This document shows, piece by piece, positions 1 to 7,542 of a stretch of 64,000 nucleotides of DNA. The notes under the pieces are model-generated. The model was not told where the DNA came from. It did no database searches and saw nothing but the letters and a program-made list of their open reading frames with translations. The stretch is from Stenotrophomonas maltophilia. Lineage in GTDB: Bacteria; Pseudomonadota; Gammaproteobacteria; Xanthomonadales; Xanthomonadaceae. The translations under genes and the position numbers were made by a program. Numbering within the stretch: the first letter of the stretch is position 1; every line of letters starts with the position of its first letter. Where the stretch lies: the NCBI GenBank assembly GCA_002364755.1, contig DEZI01000017.1:1-64000 (forward strand). The letters are read 5' to 3'.

Positions 1-36
1 GAGGAACATACAAGCCATGCTCTGCTGCTCCTGAGC

Positions 37-58
37 AGTCGAGCAAGCTCGACTCTAC
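37..58. repeat. GTAG-type REP (SMAG-like) palindrome at fdhD 3' end
   Basis: Two 8-base arms, AGTCGAGC (37-44) and GCTCGACT (47-54), are followed by CTAC, the complement of the GTAG tetranucleotide that ends Stenotrophomonas REP elements. A weaker inverted partner lies at about 13-30. The CTA of CTAC is the TAG stop codon of fdhD on the minus strand, so the element fixes where that protein ends. Confidence 0.75.
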
Positions 59-888
59 GGCGCCTGCAATCGCTCAGGGTGGGTATACACATTGAACCCG
101 CCATTGCGGGCAAACCCCACCAGGCACAGGCCGGCGGTGCGGGCCAGGTCGATGGCCAGCGCCGTGGGTGCCGAGACTGCCGCCAGCACGCTGACACCGG
201 CGCGCGCCGCCTTGCTGACCATCTCGTAGCTGGCGCGGCTGGAAATGACCAGCAGGCCGCCTTCGCTGCCGTGTGCGTTGTGGTGCGACGCGCCGATCAG
301 CTTGTCCAATGCGTTGTGGCGGCCGACATCCTCGCGTACCCAGCCGATGCGGCCACTGGCATCGGCCCAGGCGGCGGCGTGGGTGGAACCACTGGCGGCA
401 TTCATCGGCTGGTGCTGGGCCAGTCCGGCCACGGCGCGTTGCAGTGCAGTGGGTGAATACAGGCGGCGATCACCCACCGGCGGCAGAGGTCGCAGCACGT
501 CCTCCAACTGCCGCGAGCCGCACAGGCCGCAGCCGCCCCGGCCCGGCAGCAGACGACTGTCGGACGGGGCCAGTGCCGCACCGGGCGCGTCGGCGGCAAC
601 GGTCATCTTCAGTTCGATGCCTTCCAGCTGGTCATGCACCTCGACGGCCATCAGCTGCTCCGGGCGCGTGATCAGGCCCTCGCTGAGCGAGAAGCCCAGC
701 GCGAAGTCCTCCAGGTCACAGGGCGTGGCCATCATCACCGCGAAGACCGTGCCGTTGTAGCCCATCGCTACCGGCACTTCCTCGGCGATGAAGTCGACCC
801 GTTCGTCCCGTCCCGTTTCACGCCAGCGCTGCAGGGTGCGCAAGGCAGTACCGGCAGGCGGTGTGGTAGGCGGGGGCTGTGCGGGCAT
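55..888 (-). CDS. fdhD: Formate dehydrogenase accessory sulfurtransferase FdhD
   Basis: FdhD passes sulfur from a cysteine desulfurase to the molybdenum cofactor of formate dehydrogenase-type enzymes. The CxxC of GGCGLCGSRQL near residue 120 matches the catalytic cysteine pair of the family, and the C-terminal half carries the conserved VGRHNALDKLIG stretch. The ATG at 888 is chosen over upstream codons because AGGA lies 8 bases before it and because it gives 277 residues, the usual FdhD length. It is divergent from the molybdopterin oxidoreductase at 1072, its probable client. The stop codon falls inside a REP palindrome. Confidence 0.93.
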   Translation of the reverse strand: MPAQPPPTTPPAGTALRTLQRWRETGRDERVDFIAEEVPVAMGYNGTVFAVMMATPCDLEDFALGFSLSEGLITRPEQLMAVEVHDQLEGIELKMTVAADAPGAALAPSDSRLLPGRGGCGLCGSRQLEDVLRPLPPVGDRRLYSPTALQRAVAGLAQHQPMNAASGSTHAAAWADASGRIGWVREDVGRHNALDKLIGASHHNAHGSEGGLLVISSRASYEMVSKAARAGVSVLAAVSAPTALAIDLARTAGLCLVGFARNGGFNVYTHPERLQAP

Positions 889-1071
889 GCAGTACGTCCT
901 GGGTGGAGCACAAAGGCCATGTACCGCCACAGGATAGCGCAGCGGTCATGGGAAGACGCCGTTGTAACTGTTGCCGTGGCACGCTGGCGCCCCTCAACCG
1001 GGTGATGGCGCGACAGCTACGGTCGTGCTTGACTGGCCCCGGTCCCTTGCGCGCTACCAGGTTGCCAAGCC

Positions 1072-3354
1072 ATGTCCGAACAGAAGCCGCCGCGATACAC
1101 CCCCTACAACCAACCGGCCGGTGGCTGGGGTGCGGCCGGAGCGACGGCCAAGGTGCTGCTGCAGCAGAGCGTGGTCGGCAAGGGCTCCAAGGCGCTACGG
1201 GCGATGAACCAGCCGGGCGGCTTCAAGTGCCCCAGCTGCGCCTTCCCCGATGCCGACCACCGGCGCAGGTTCGAGTTCTGCGAGAACGGTGCCAAGGCAC
1301 TGGCCTGGGAGGCGACCGAGCACCGTGTAACCCGGGAGCTCTTCGCCGAACACACGGTCAGCGAACTGATGGAACAGAGCGACTACTGGCTGGAGATGCA
1401 GGGGCGGCTGACCGAGCCGATGCGCTACGACACGGCCAGCGATCACTACGTGCCGTGCACCTGGGACGAGGCCTTCGCGCTGATCGGCCGGCACCTGCGC
1501 GCGCTCGACCATCCTGACCAGGCCGAGTTCTACACCTCCGGCCGCACGCCGAACGAAGCGGCGTTCCTGTACTCGATCTTCGTGCGTGAGTTCGGTACCA
1601 ATAATTTCCCGGACTGCTCCAATATGTGCCATGAACCCACCAGCCGCGGCCTGCCGCCGGTGATCGGGGTGGGCAAGGGCACCATCGTGCTGGACGACTT
1701 CGAGCATGCCGAGGCGATCTTCGTGATGGGCCAGAACACCGGCACCAATTCGCCGCGGATGATGAGCAACCTGGTGGAAGCGCGCAAACGTGGCATCCCC
1801 ATCGTGGCGGTCAACCCGATGCCCGAGCGTGCGCTGATCCGCTTTACCGAGCCGCAGGACATCGTACAGATGGCCACGTTGGGCTCGACCGAGATCAGCA
1901 GCGAGTTCGTGCACATCCGCATCGGCGGCGACCTCGCCTTCATCAAGGGCATCATGAAGGTGATGTTCGAGCGCGAAGCGCAGGGCGAGCCCGTGCTTGA
2001 CCACGCCTTCCTGGCCGAGCACACCCTTGGCCTGGATGCGCTGCGCGAGGACGTGTTGGCGCAGCCCTGGGGCGAGATCGTGCGGGTGTCGGGCATCGCC
2101 GAGGCGCAGATCCGGCGCTGCGCGGAAGTCTACATCCGTTCACAGGCCACGGTGATCTGCTACGGCATGGGACTGACCCAGCATCAGCACGGTTCGCAGC
2201 TGCTGCAGCAGGTAGCCAACCTGCTGTTGCTGCGTGGCAACTTCGGTAAGCCCGGCGCTGGAATCGGCCCCATCCGTGGCCACTCCAACGTGCAGGGCGA
2301 CCGCACCGTCGGCATCGATGAAAAGCCCAAGCCCGCCTACCTGGATCGGCTGCAGCAGGTATTCGGTTTCGAGCCGCCGCGCGCGGATGGCCACCACGTG
2401 GTCGAATCCATGCAGGCCATGCTGGATGGATCGGCCAGAGTGTTCATCGGCCTCGGCGGCAACTTCATCCACGCTGTGCCCGATACGCCACGTGCCTATG
2501 AGGCGATGCGGCGGCTGGAGCTGACCGTGGGCATCGCCACCAAGCTCAACCGAGGCCATCTGGTGCACGGCCGCGATGCGCTGATCCTGCCGGTGGTGGC
2601 GCGCTCGGAGTGCATCCGCACGCCGGCCGGCGAGCAGTTCGTGACCATCGAAGATGCGATGTCCAATGTCAGTGCCTCGGGGGGCGTGCTCGAGCCGGTC
2701 AGCGAGCACGTGCTGCCGGAAGTGGAGATCGTCTGTCGCATGGCCATGGCCACGCTGCCGGACAGCCGGGTGGACTGGGCCTCGTGCATGCACGACTACA
2801 CGCAGGTCCGCGAACTGATCGCAGCGGTCTACCCCGAGATTTACGCCGGCTTCAATGAGCGCATCCAGCAACCGCATGGCTTTCATCTGGACATCCCGCC
2901 GCGCCGTCGGGTGTGGCCGACAGACACCGGCAAGGCCAACATACTGGTGATGCCCGGCCTGGAGGTGAATGACATCGTGGACGACCCAGACATGCTGCGC
3001 CTGGCCACGGTGCGTTCGCACGACCAGTTCAATACCACCATCTACAGCTACAGCGATCGCTACCGTGGCGTCTACAACGACCGCAACGTGGTGTTCATGA
3101 ACATCGAGGACCGGCTGGCACGTGGGCTTGGCAAGGAGGCGCGGGTGAGCCTGGAGACCATCGCCAGTGATGGCGTGGTGCGGCGCATCGACGGCCTGAC
3201 CGTACTGGACTACCCGATGCCCCGCGGCGCGCTGGCGGGGTACTACCCGGAGCTGAATGCGCTGCTGCCGCTGGATTACCATGACCGTATCAGCGGCACG
3301 CCCGCGGCCAAATCGATCCCGGTGCGGATGCGCGCGATGGCCGAGGTGCCGTAG
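1072..3354 (+). CDS. FdhF/YdeP family molybdopterin oxidoreductase
   Basis: This 760-residue protein is the length of E. coli YdeP and belongs to the bis-MGD molybdopterin oxidoreductase family related to formate dehydrogenase alpha subunits. Visible hallmarks are the N-terminal KCPSCAFPDADHRR segment, the cofactor-binding stretch MGQNTGTNSPRMM near residue 220, RGNFGKPGAGIGPIRGHSNV near 390, and a C-terminal molydopterin dinucleotide-binding domain (RSHDQFNTTIYSY). The divergent fdhD fits a need for cofactor sulfuration. YdeP is linked to acid resistance in E. coli, but its substrate is not established, so no reaction is assigned. The ribosome-binding site is weak. Confidence 0.9.
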   Translation: MSEQKPPRYTPYNQPAGGWGAAGATAKVLLQQSVVGKGSKALRAMNQPGGFKCPSCAFPDADHRRRFEFCENGAKALAWEATEHRVTRELFAEHTVSELMEQSDYWLEMQGRLTEPMRYDTASDHYVPCTWDEAFALIGRHLRALDHPDQAEFYTSGRTPNEAAFLYSIFVREFGTNNFPDCSNMCHEPTSRGLPPVIGVGKGTIVLDDFEHAEAIFVMGQNTGTNSPRMMSNLVEARKRGIPIVAVNPMPERALIRFTEPQDIVQMATLGSTEISSEFVHIRIGGDLAFIKGIMKVMFEREAQGEPVLDHAFLAEHTLGLDALREDVLAQPWGEIVRVSGIAEAQIRRCAEVYIRSQATVICYGMGLTQHQHGSQLLQQVANLLLLRGNFGKPGAGIGPIRGHSNVQGDRTVGIDEKPKPAYLDRLQQVFGFEPPRADGHHVVESMQAMLDGSARVFIGLGGNFIHAVPDTPRAYEAMRRLELTVGIATKLNRGHLVHGRDALILPVVARSECIRTPAGEQFVTIEDAMSNVSASGGVLEPVSEHVLPEVEIVCRMAMATLPDSRVDWASCMHDYTQVRELIAAVYPEIYAGFNERIQQPHGFHLDIPPRRRVWPTDTGKANILVMPGLEVNDIVDDPDMLRLATVRSHDQFNTTIYSYSDRYRGVYNDRNVVFMNIEDRLARGLGKEARVSLETIASDGVVRRIDGLTVLDYPMPRGALAGYYPELNALLPLDYHDRISGTPAAKSIPVRMRAMAEVP

Positions 3355-3372
3355 TAGCGGCCTATGCTTTCT

Positions 3373-3427
3373 GTAGAGGCGAGCCATGCTCGGCTGTTTC
3401 AGAACAGTCGAGCGAGCTCGACTCTAC
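3373..3427. repeat. Inverted pair of GTAG REP elements (REPIN-like)
   Basis: The left half begins GTAG at 3373 and folds around GAGCCATGCTCGG. The right half has arms AGTCGAGC (3406-3413) and GCTCGACT (3416-3423) and ends in CTAC at 3424-3427. The two halves face each other, as in REP dimers. The pair fills the gap between the convergent YdeP-type gene and the beta-lactamase gene, and its CTA provides the beta-lactamase TAG stop. Confidence 0.8.
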
Positions 3428-4275
3428 CGGGCCAGGGCGGCGTCGAGCTTCTGCTCCGCGGCATCCGCATACGCACCGCAGGTCGCCGCCCTGGCGCCGG
3501 CCTTGGCCCCGGCCGCATAGTCCCAGCCACTGCCATCCGGATGCGGGGTCAGCAGCACGTCGCAGGGCAGGGCGCGCACGGTGGCGAAGCTGCGGCGGAA
3601 GTCCTCGACCAGGTGCGGGTAGCGCGGATTGTCCTTCAGCGTGTAGCCCGGTGCACTCAGGCTGTCGGCATAGGCGATTCGTACCGGCTTGCCGTCGCGG
3701 GTGTCGGTCCAGGTCCAGGCCGTGCTGCCCGGGGTGTGGCCCGGTACGAACTGTGCGGTGAAGCGCATGCCGCCGATGTCGACGATCTCGCCATCCATGA
3801 TGATGCGATCGACATGGGCCGGCGGGAAGGCGAAACGATCGCCGAAGTGCAGGTCATCAGTGCCACCACGGGCCAGCAGCACCGCTGACTCCGCATTGGC
3901 CAGTATGCGCGCGCCAGTGCGGCGCTTGAGTTCGGCCACCGACCCGGCATGGTCGGCATGGGCGTGGCTGAGCAGGATGGCGCGGAGGTCGGCCGGGGCC
4001 ACGCCGCGCAGCTGCAGGTTGTGCAGCAGGTGATCGGCCATCTGTGGCATGCCGCCGTCCAGCAGCACCGCCCCCTGCGCGGTCTGCACCAGCAGTGAGG
4101 TGAGATTGGCGGTACCGATCTGCCAGGTGTGGTCGGCAATCTGCAGCGGGGCGATCGGCTGCAGCCAGGAGGGATCAACGGTGTAGGCCTTCAGCTGCGA
4201 CAGCACCGGTTCGGCGGCATGGGCGGCCAGCGGCAGGCAGGTGGCAAGGACGAGGGCAAGAGGCAGCAGGCGCAT
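3424..4275 (-). CDS. blaL1: Subclass B3 metallo-beta-lactamase, L1 family
   Basis: A periplasmic dizinc beta-lactamase that hydrolyses penicillins, cephalosporins and carbapenems. The zinc ligands of L1 are all present: HAHADH, then the His of PGHTPGS, then the His of LTPHPDG. Long stretches such as LLVQT, LLDGGMPQM and IAYADSLSAPGY agree with S. maltophilia L1 as I recall it, but many positions differ, so this is a diverged allele or species variant. The ATG at 4275 begins a clear Sec signal peptide ending near LAAHAAE and gives 283 residues. AmpR and L2, the usual regulator and partner, are not in the window, and the upstream 150 bases show no obvious operator. Confidence 0.95.
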   Translation of the reverse strand: MRLLPLALVLATCLPLAAHAAEPVLSQLKAYTVDPSWLQPIAPLQIADHTWQIGTANLTSLLVQTAQGAVLLDGGMPQMADHLLHNLQLRGVAPADLRAILLSHAHADHAGSVAELKRRTGARILANAESAVLLARGGTDDLHFGDRFAFPPAHVDRIIMDGEIVDIGGMRFTAQFVPGHTPGSTAWTWTDTRDGKPVRIAYADSLSAPGYTLKDNPRYPHLVEDFRRSFATVRALPCDVLLTPHPDGSGWDYAAGAKAGARAATCGAYADAAEQKLDAALAR

Positions 4276-4422
4276 GCGGAAAGGTCGCGGGTGAAGGTGC
4301 AACGACGCTATCACGGCCCCTTCTTTTCCCGTTTCGCGTATTGCTCATGGCTGCAATAAGCGCGATGGTTGGCTCGGCCACCGAGCGCCAGGTGCTGGGG
4401 TCGGCGATGAAGAAGTGGACTC

Positions 4423-4938
4423 TCAACCCAGCGCAGCGGCCATCGCGGCCAGTCTCGCCACGGTGTTGAGGTTGCGCGCGGTGCCGTGGGCAGCGCAGGG
4501 AATGCGCAGCTTCGAATCGGCCATGCCGTCGCCGTAGTGCACGTACAGTGCGCGTGGCCCCAGCGCCAGCTGTTCGCCGTGCAGGCCTTTCACGCCCTGC
4601 AGCGGGTCGCTGGGCAGCGGGCCATCGACGAACAGCGCCACCACGCGGTTGCCGGCGGCCTGCGGGAACGGGTTGCGCGCGGCAACGTCGGCGATCTCCG
4701 CAGCGCTGCGCACCAGCACGCCCACCGGTCTGCCGGCGTAGGCCTGCAGTCGCGCCGCCAGGGCATCGCGTACCGTCGCCTCGTCCGCGCTGCTGCGGAA
4801 CACCACGTTGCCGCTGGCGATGTAGGTGCGCACCTCTTCAAAGCCCGCGTCCATGCACATAGCCACCAGCCCGGCCATGGGCAGCTTGCCGGTACCGCCC
4901 ACGTTCACCGCACGCAGCAGGGCTACGTAGGCGTTCAT
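4423..4938 (-). CDS. DUF1697 domain-containing protein
   Basis: This 171-residue cytosolic protein matches the DUF1697 family, with the typical opening YVALLRAVNVGGTGKLPM and the YIASGNVVF motif near residue 40. The biochemical function of the family is unknown. Its ATG overlaps the stop of the response regulator by four bases (ATGA), so it is the third gene of a translationally coupled sensor-regulator operon. That may only reflect convenience of transcription. Confidence 0.88.
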   Translation of the reverse strand: MNAYVALLRAVNVGGTGKLPMAGLVAMCMDAGFEEVRTYIASGNVVFRSSADEATVRDALAARLQAYAGRPVGVLVRSAAEIADVAARNPFPQAAGNRVVALFVDGPLPSDPLQGVKGLHGEQLALGPRALYVHYGDGMADSKLRIPCAAHGTARNLNTVARLAAMAAALG

Positions 4939-5576
4939 GGCGCAGCAGCCTGCAGGCGGTCATACATGCGCACCAGGTCGACCAACGTGCGCGCCTCCAT
5001 CTTGCGCATTACCTGCGCACGACGGACCTTCACCGTGATCTCGCTGACGCCCAGGTCGGCGGCGATCTGCTTGTTGAGCCGGCCGCGCACCACGCCGTCG
5101 ACCACCTCGCGCTCGCCCACGCTGAGGGTGTGCCAGCGTGCCTGCAGCTCGCCCAGCGCCTCGCCTTCGCGGCGGCGCTCGCGGTCCAGCGCGATACCCT
5201 TGTGGATGGCGTCCAGCAGCTCCTGGTCGCGGAAAGGTTTGGTCAGGAACTCGATGGCGCCGGCCTTGATCGCGTTGACGCCCATGGCGATGTCGCCGTG
5301 GCCGGTGATGAACACCACCGGCAGCTGCAAGCCCAGTTCCGCCATGCTGCGGTGGAAATCCAGGCCGCTCTGCCCGGGCATGCGCACGTCCAGCACCAGG
5401 CACGCCGGAGCATCCTCGCGCGGGTGGTCGAGGAAGGCCTGCGTGGATGCGAAGGCGCGCACCTCCAGGCCCATCGAGGCCAGCAGGTCCTCCAGCGCCG
5501 CGCGCACGGACGCGTCGTCGTCGACGACGTAGACGATGGGCGCCAGCTCGGCCGGCGGTGGCAGGGGCTTACGCAT
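4935..5576 (-). CDS. FixJ/NarL-type two-component response regulator
   Basis: An N-terminal receiver domain has the acidic pair in VYVVDDD, the phospho-acceptor Asp in LVLDVRMPG and the KPF lysine. It is joined to a C-terminal LuxR-type helix-turn-helix (LSVGEREVVDGVV then NKQIAADLGVSEITVK). The ATG at 5576 is preferred because AAGG sits at the right distance, giving 213 residues. It overlaps the kinase stop codon by 8 bases, so the partner kinase is the gene just upstream. The architecture is that of FixJ, TodT and StyR regulators. The regulated genes cannot be told from the sequence. Confidence 0.93.
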   Translation of the reverse strand: MRKPLPPPAELAPIVYVVDDDASVRAALEDLLASMGLEVRAFASTQAFLDHPREDAPACLVLDVRMPGQSGLDFHRSMAELGLQLPVVFITGHGDIAMGVNAIKAGAIEFLTKPFRDQELLDAIHKGIALDRERRREGEALGELQARWHTLSVGEREVVDGVVRGRLNKQIAADLGVSEITVKVRRAQVMRKMEARTLVDLVRMYDRLQAAAP

Positions 5577-6627
5577 GGTCATCCTTGCCGGCGGCCGGCA
5601 ACTCGAACACGAAACAGGCACCGCCGCCGGCCGGGCGCTCGGCACGGATGTGGCCGCCATTGGCCTCGATCATCGAACGGCTCAGGCTGAGGCCCAGACC
5701 GAGGCCATGGTCCTTGGTGGTCCAGAACGCATCGAAGACGCGGTCCGGCTGTTCGCTGGGCAGGCCGACGCCACGGTCGCGCACGCTCAGGCTGACCTGG
5801 CCGAGGCCATCGCGCGCCGTCGCCAGCGCAATGCGGCGCTCACCAGGCGGCAGCAGGGCCATCGCGTCGACCGCGTTCAGCAGCAGGTTGCCGATCACCT
5901 GCTGCACCTGCACGGGATCGGCGAACACCGGCGGCAGGTCGGCATCGAGCAGCAGCGCCACATCCACCTGGTGCTGGTCCAGTTCATTGCGTGACAGGGC
6001 CAGCATGTCCTGCACGGCCTGGTTCAGGTCGAAGGCGCGGCGTTCGGGCGCGGCGCCCTGGGTCAGGCCGCGGATCCGGGCAATCACGTCACTTGCGCGG
6101 TGCGCATCGGACAGGATGCGGGCGATGGCCTGCAGCGCCTTGTCGACATTGGGGGGCGATTGCGCCAACCAGCGCTGGCTGGCTTCGGCGCTGCTGGCGA
6201 TGGCGGCCAGTGGCTGGTTCACTTCATGCGCGATCGAGGTGGTCAGTTCGCCCACCGTGGAGGCGCGGGCAACCCGCAGCAGGCGCGCCTGGGCTTCCTG
6301 CACGGCCGCCTTGGCCGCTTCCGTCTTCAGCACCAGCCAGGTGGTGATGCCGATAACCAGCATGCCGATGGTCGAGTTGACCAGGCCGATACGGTAGGTG
6401 CCGAAACGGGTGAGAAAGAAGCTCAGGCCGGTGAGCGCGATGCAGGCGGCCGCCAGGATGAGCAGGCCGCGCGGGGCCATCACCCGCGAGGCAGCGAGGA
6501 TGACCGCCGCGTAGAAGCAGGCGGCGGCCACGGCATAGTCGGTGACGGTGTCAAGCAGGAAGATCGCCGCCATCACCACGATCAGGGCAAGCAGCGCCAG
6601 CGGGCGGCGGGGCGACAGCGACGGCAT
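5569..6627 (-). CDS. Membrane sensor histidine kinase (FixL-like)
   Basis: The first ~110 residues form several hydrophobic segments with little periplasmic sequence between them. They are followed by HisKA with the phospho-acceptor in TSIAHEVNQPLAAI, an N box (GNLLLNAVDAM) and G boxes (GLGLGLSLSRSMIEANGG). The ATG at 6627 follows a good GGGAG ribosome-binding site, giving 352 residues. Longer reading frames run into the REP repeat and are rejected. It pairs with the overlapping response regulator. Lacking a PAS domain, it probably senses a membrane-linked cue. Confidence 0.92.
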   Translation of the reverse strand: MPSLSPRRPLALLALIVVMAAIFLLDTVTDYAVAAACFYAAVILAASRVMAPRGLLILAAACIALTGLSFFLTRFGTYRIGLVNSTIGMLVIGITTWLVLKTEAAKAAVQEAQARLLRVARASTVGELTTSIAHEVNQPLAAIASSAEASQRWLAQSPPNVDKALQAIARILSDAHRASDVIARIRGLTQGAAPERRAFDLNQAVQDMLALSRNELDQHQVDVALLLDADLPPVFADPVQVQQVIGNLLLNAVDAMALLPPGERRIALATARDGLGQVSLSVRDRGVGLPSEQPDRVFDAFWTTKDHGLGLGLSLSRSMIEANGGHIRAERPAGGGACFVFELPAAGKDDHA

Positions 6628-6673
6628 CGGGAACAGCTCCCTGGCGGGTGGTGGGGGGATGATAAGCGGGGCG

Positions 6674-6747
6674 GTAGCGCCGGGCCATGCCCGGCGGATT
6701 TTGGCCATCGACGCGCTGCGCGCTCGCCGGGCATGGCCCGGCGCTAC
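6674..6747. repeat. Inverted pair of GTAG REP elements
   Basis: GTAG at 6674 opens a hairpin made of CGCCGGGC, CAT and GCCCGGCG. The same element recurs in the opposite orientation, ending in CTAC at 6744-6747, with about 28 bases between. It fills the space between the histidine kinase start and the mgtC end. A single copy of the same family occurs at 18550. Confidence 0.85.
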
Positions 6748-6801
6748 CGGTGGATGCCGATCACGCCGGCAATGCCCCGCCAGCGGCATTACCCGGGTGG
6801 G

Positions 6802-7542
6802 TCATTCTTCGAGGCTGGCATTCCAGAACCCCTGCAACACGCCGGGCGTGCCGGCCAGGTTCTCCAGCACCGCATCCAGTTCCGCAGCATCGACCGAGGT
6901 CGCATACAGCACCGCCTCGATCTCCACGTCGCGTTCGCCGAACGGCCGCTGGTCCACCGCCCGCACCGGGTACTGCGCCTGCTCGAGCAGCAACAGCAGC
7001 CGGTCCAGCACCTCGGCCTGTTGTTCGCGCTGGCAGACCACGTTGATCGCGTACGTCGCCTCGCTGAAACCCTGTGCCAGTGGCTGCCGCTGGATGCGGT
7101 TGACCACCGGCCGCAGCAGGGTGTTGGCGGCCAGCACGAACACCGCCGCCATCACCGCTTCCGGCAGCAGCTTGACGCCGGCACACGCACCGACCGCCGC
7201 CGAGCCCCACAGCGTGGCCGCAGTGTTCAGGCCCGAAACCTGTGCACCGTCCTTCATGATCGCGCCGGCGCCAAGGAAGCCAACGCCTGAGATCACGTAG
7301 GCGACCACGTGCAGCGGCGAGGGCGGGCCGCCGTACAGATCGTGGAAGCGCACCGCCAGATCGACGAACACCGCTGCACCCACCGCCACCAGCGTGTTGG
7401 TGCGCAGCCCTGCGGTGCGCTGGCGCAGCTGCCGCTCCAGCCCTATCGCGGCGCCGAGCACGAAGGCCACGGTCAGGCTCAGCAGCGAGCCCAGCGTCGC
7501 ACCGGCGTCGAACGGTGGCAGGTTCACCTGCAGGCCCAGCAT
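6802..7542 (-). CDS. mgtC: MgtC family protein
   Basis: This 246-residue protein has the MgtC/SapB domain: GAAIGLERQLRQRTAGLRTNTLVAVGAA-type sequence near residues 30-55 and SGVGFLGAGAIMK near 95, with five or so membrane helices, then a soluble C-terminal domain resembling the ACT-like tail of Salmonella MgtC. MgtC helps cells cope with low magnesium and acid by inhibiting ATP synthase in Salmonella. Its ATG shares one base with the mgtA stop (TGATG), so it is translated with mgtA as the last gene of the operon. Confidence 0.92.
   Translation of the reverse strand: MLGLQVNLPPFDAGATLGSLLSLTVAFVLGAAIGLERQLRQRTAGLRTNTLVAVGAAVFVDLAVRFHDLYGGPPSPLHVVAYVISGVGFLGAGAIMKDGAQVSGLNTAATLWGSAAVGACAGVKLLPEAVMAAVFVLAANTLLRPVVNRIQRQPLAQGFSEATYAINVVCQREQQAEVLDRLLLLLEQAQYPVRAVDQRPFGERDVEIEAVLYATSVDAAELDAVLENLAGTPGVLQGFWNASLEE

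Noticed and set aside
2140..3387. A 415-codon frame on the minus strand
   Set aside because: It is the antisense shadow of the molybdopterin oxidoreductase gene, with no ribosome-binding site and shadow-like composition.
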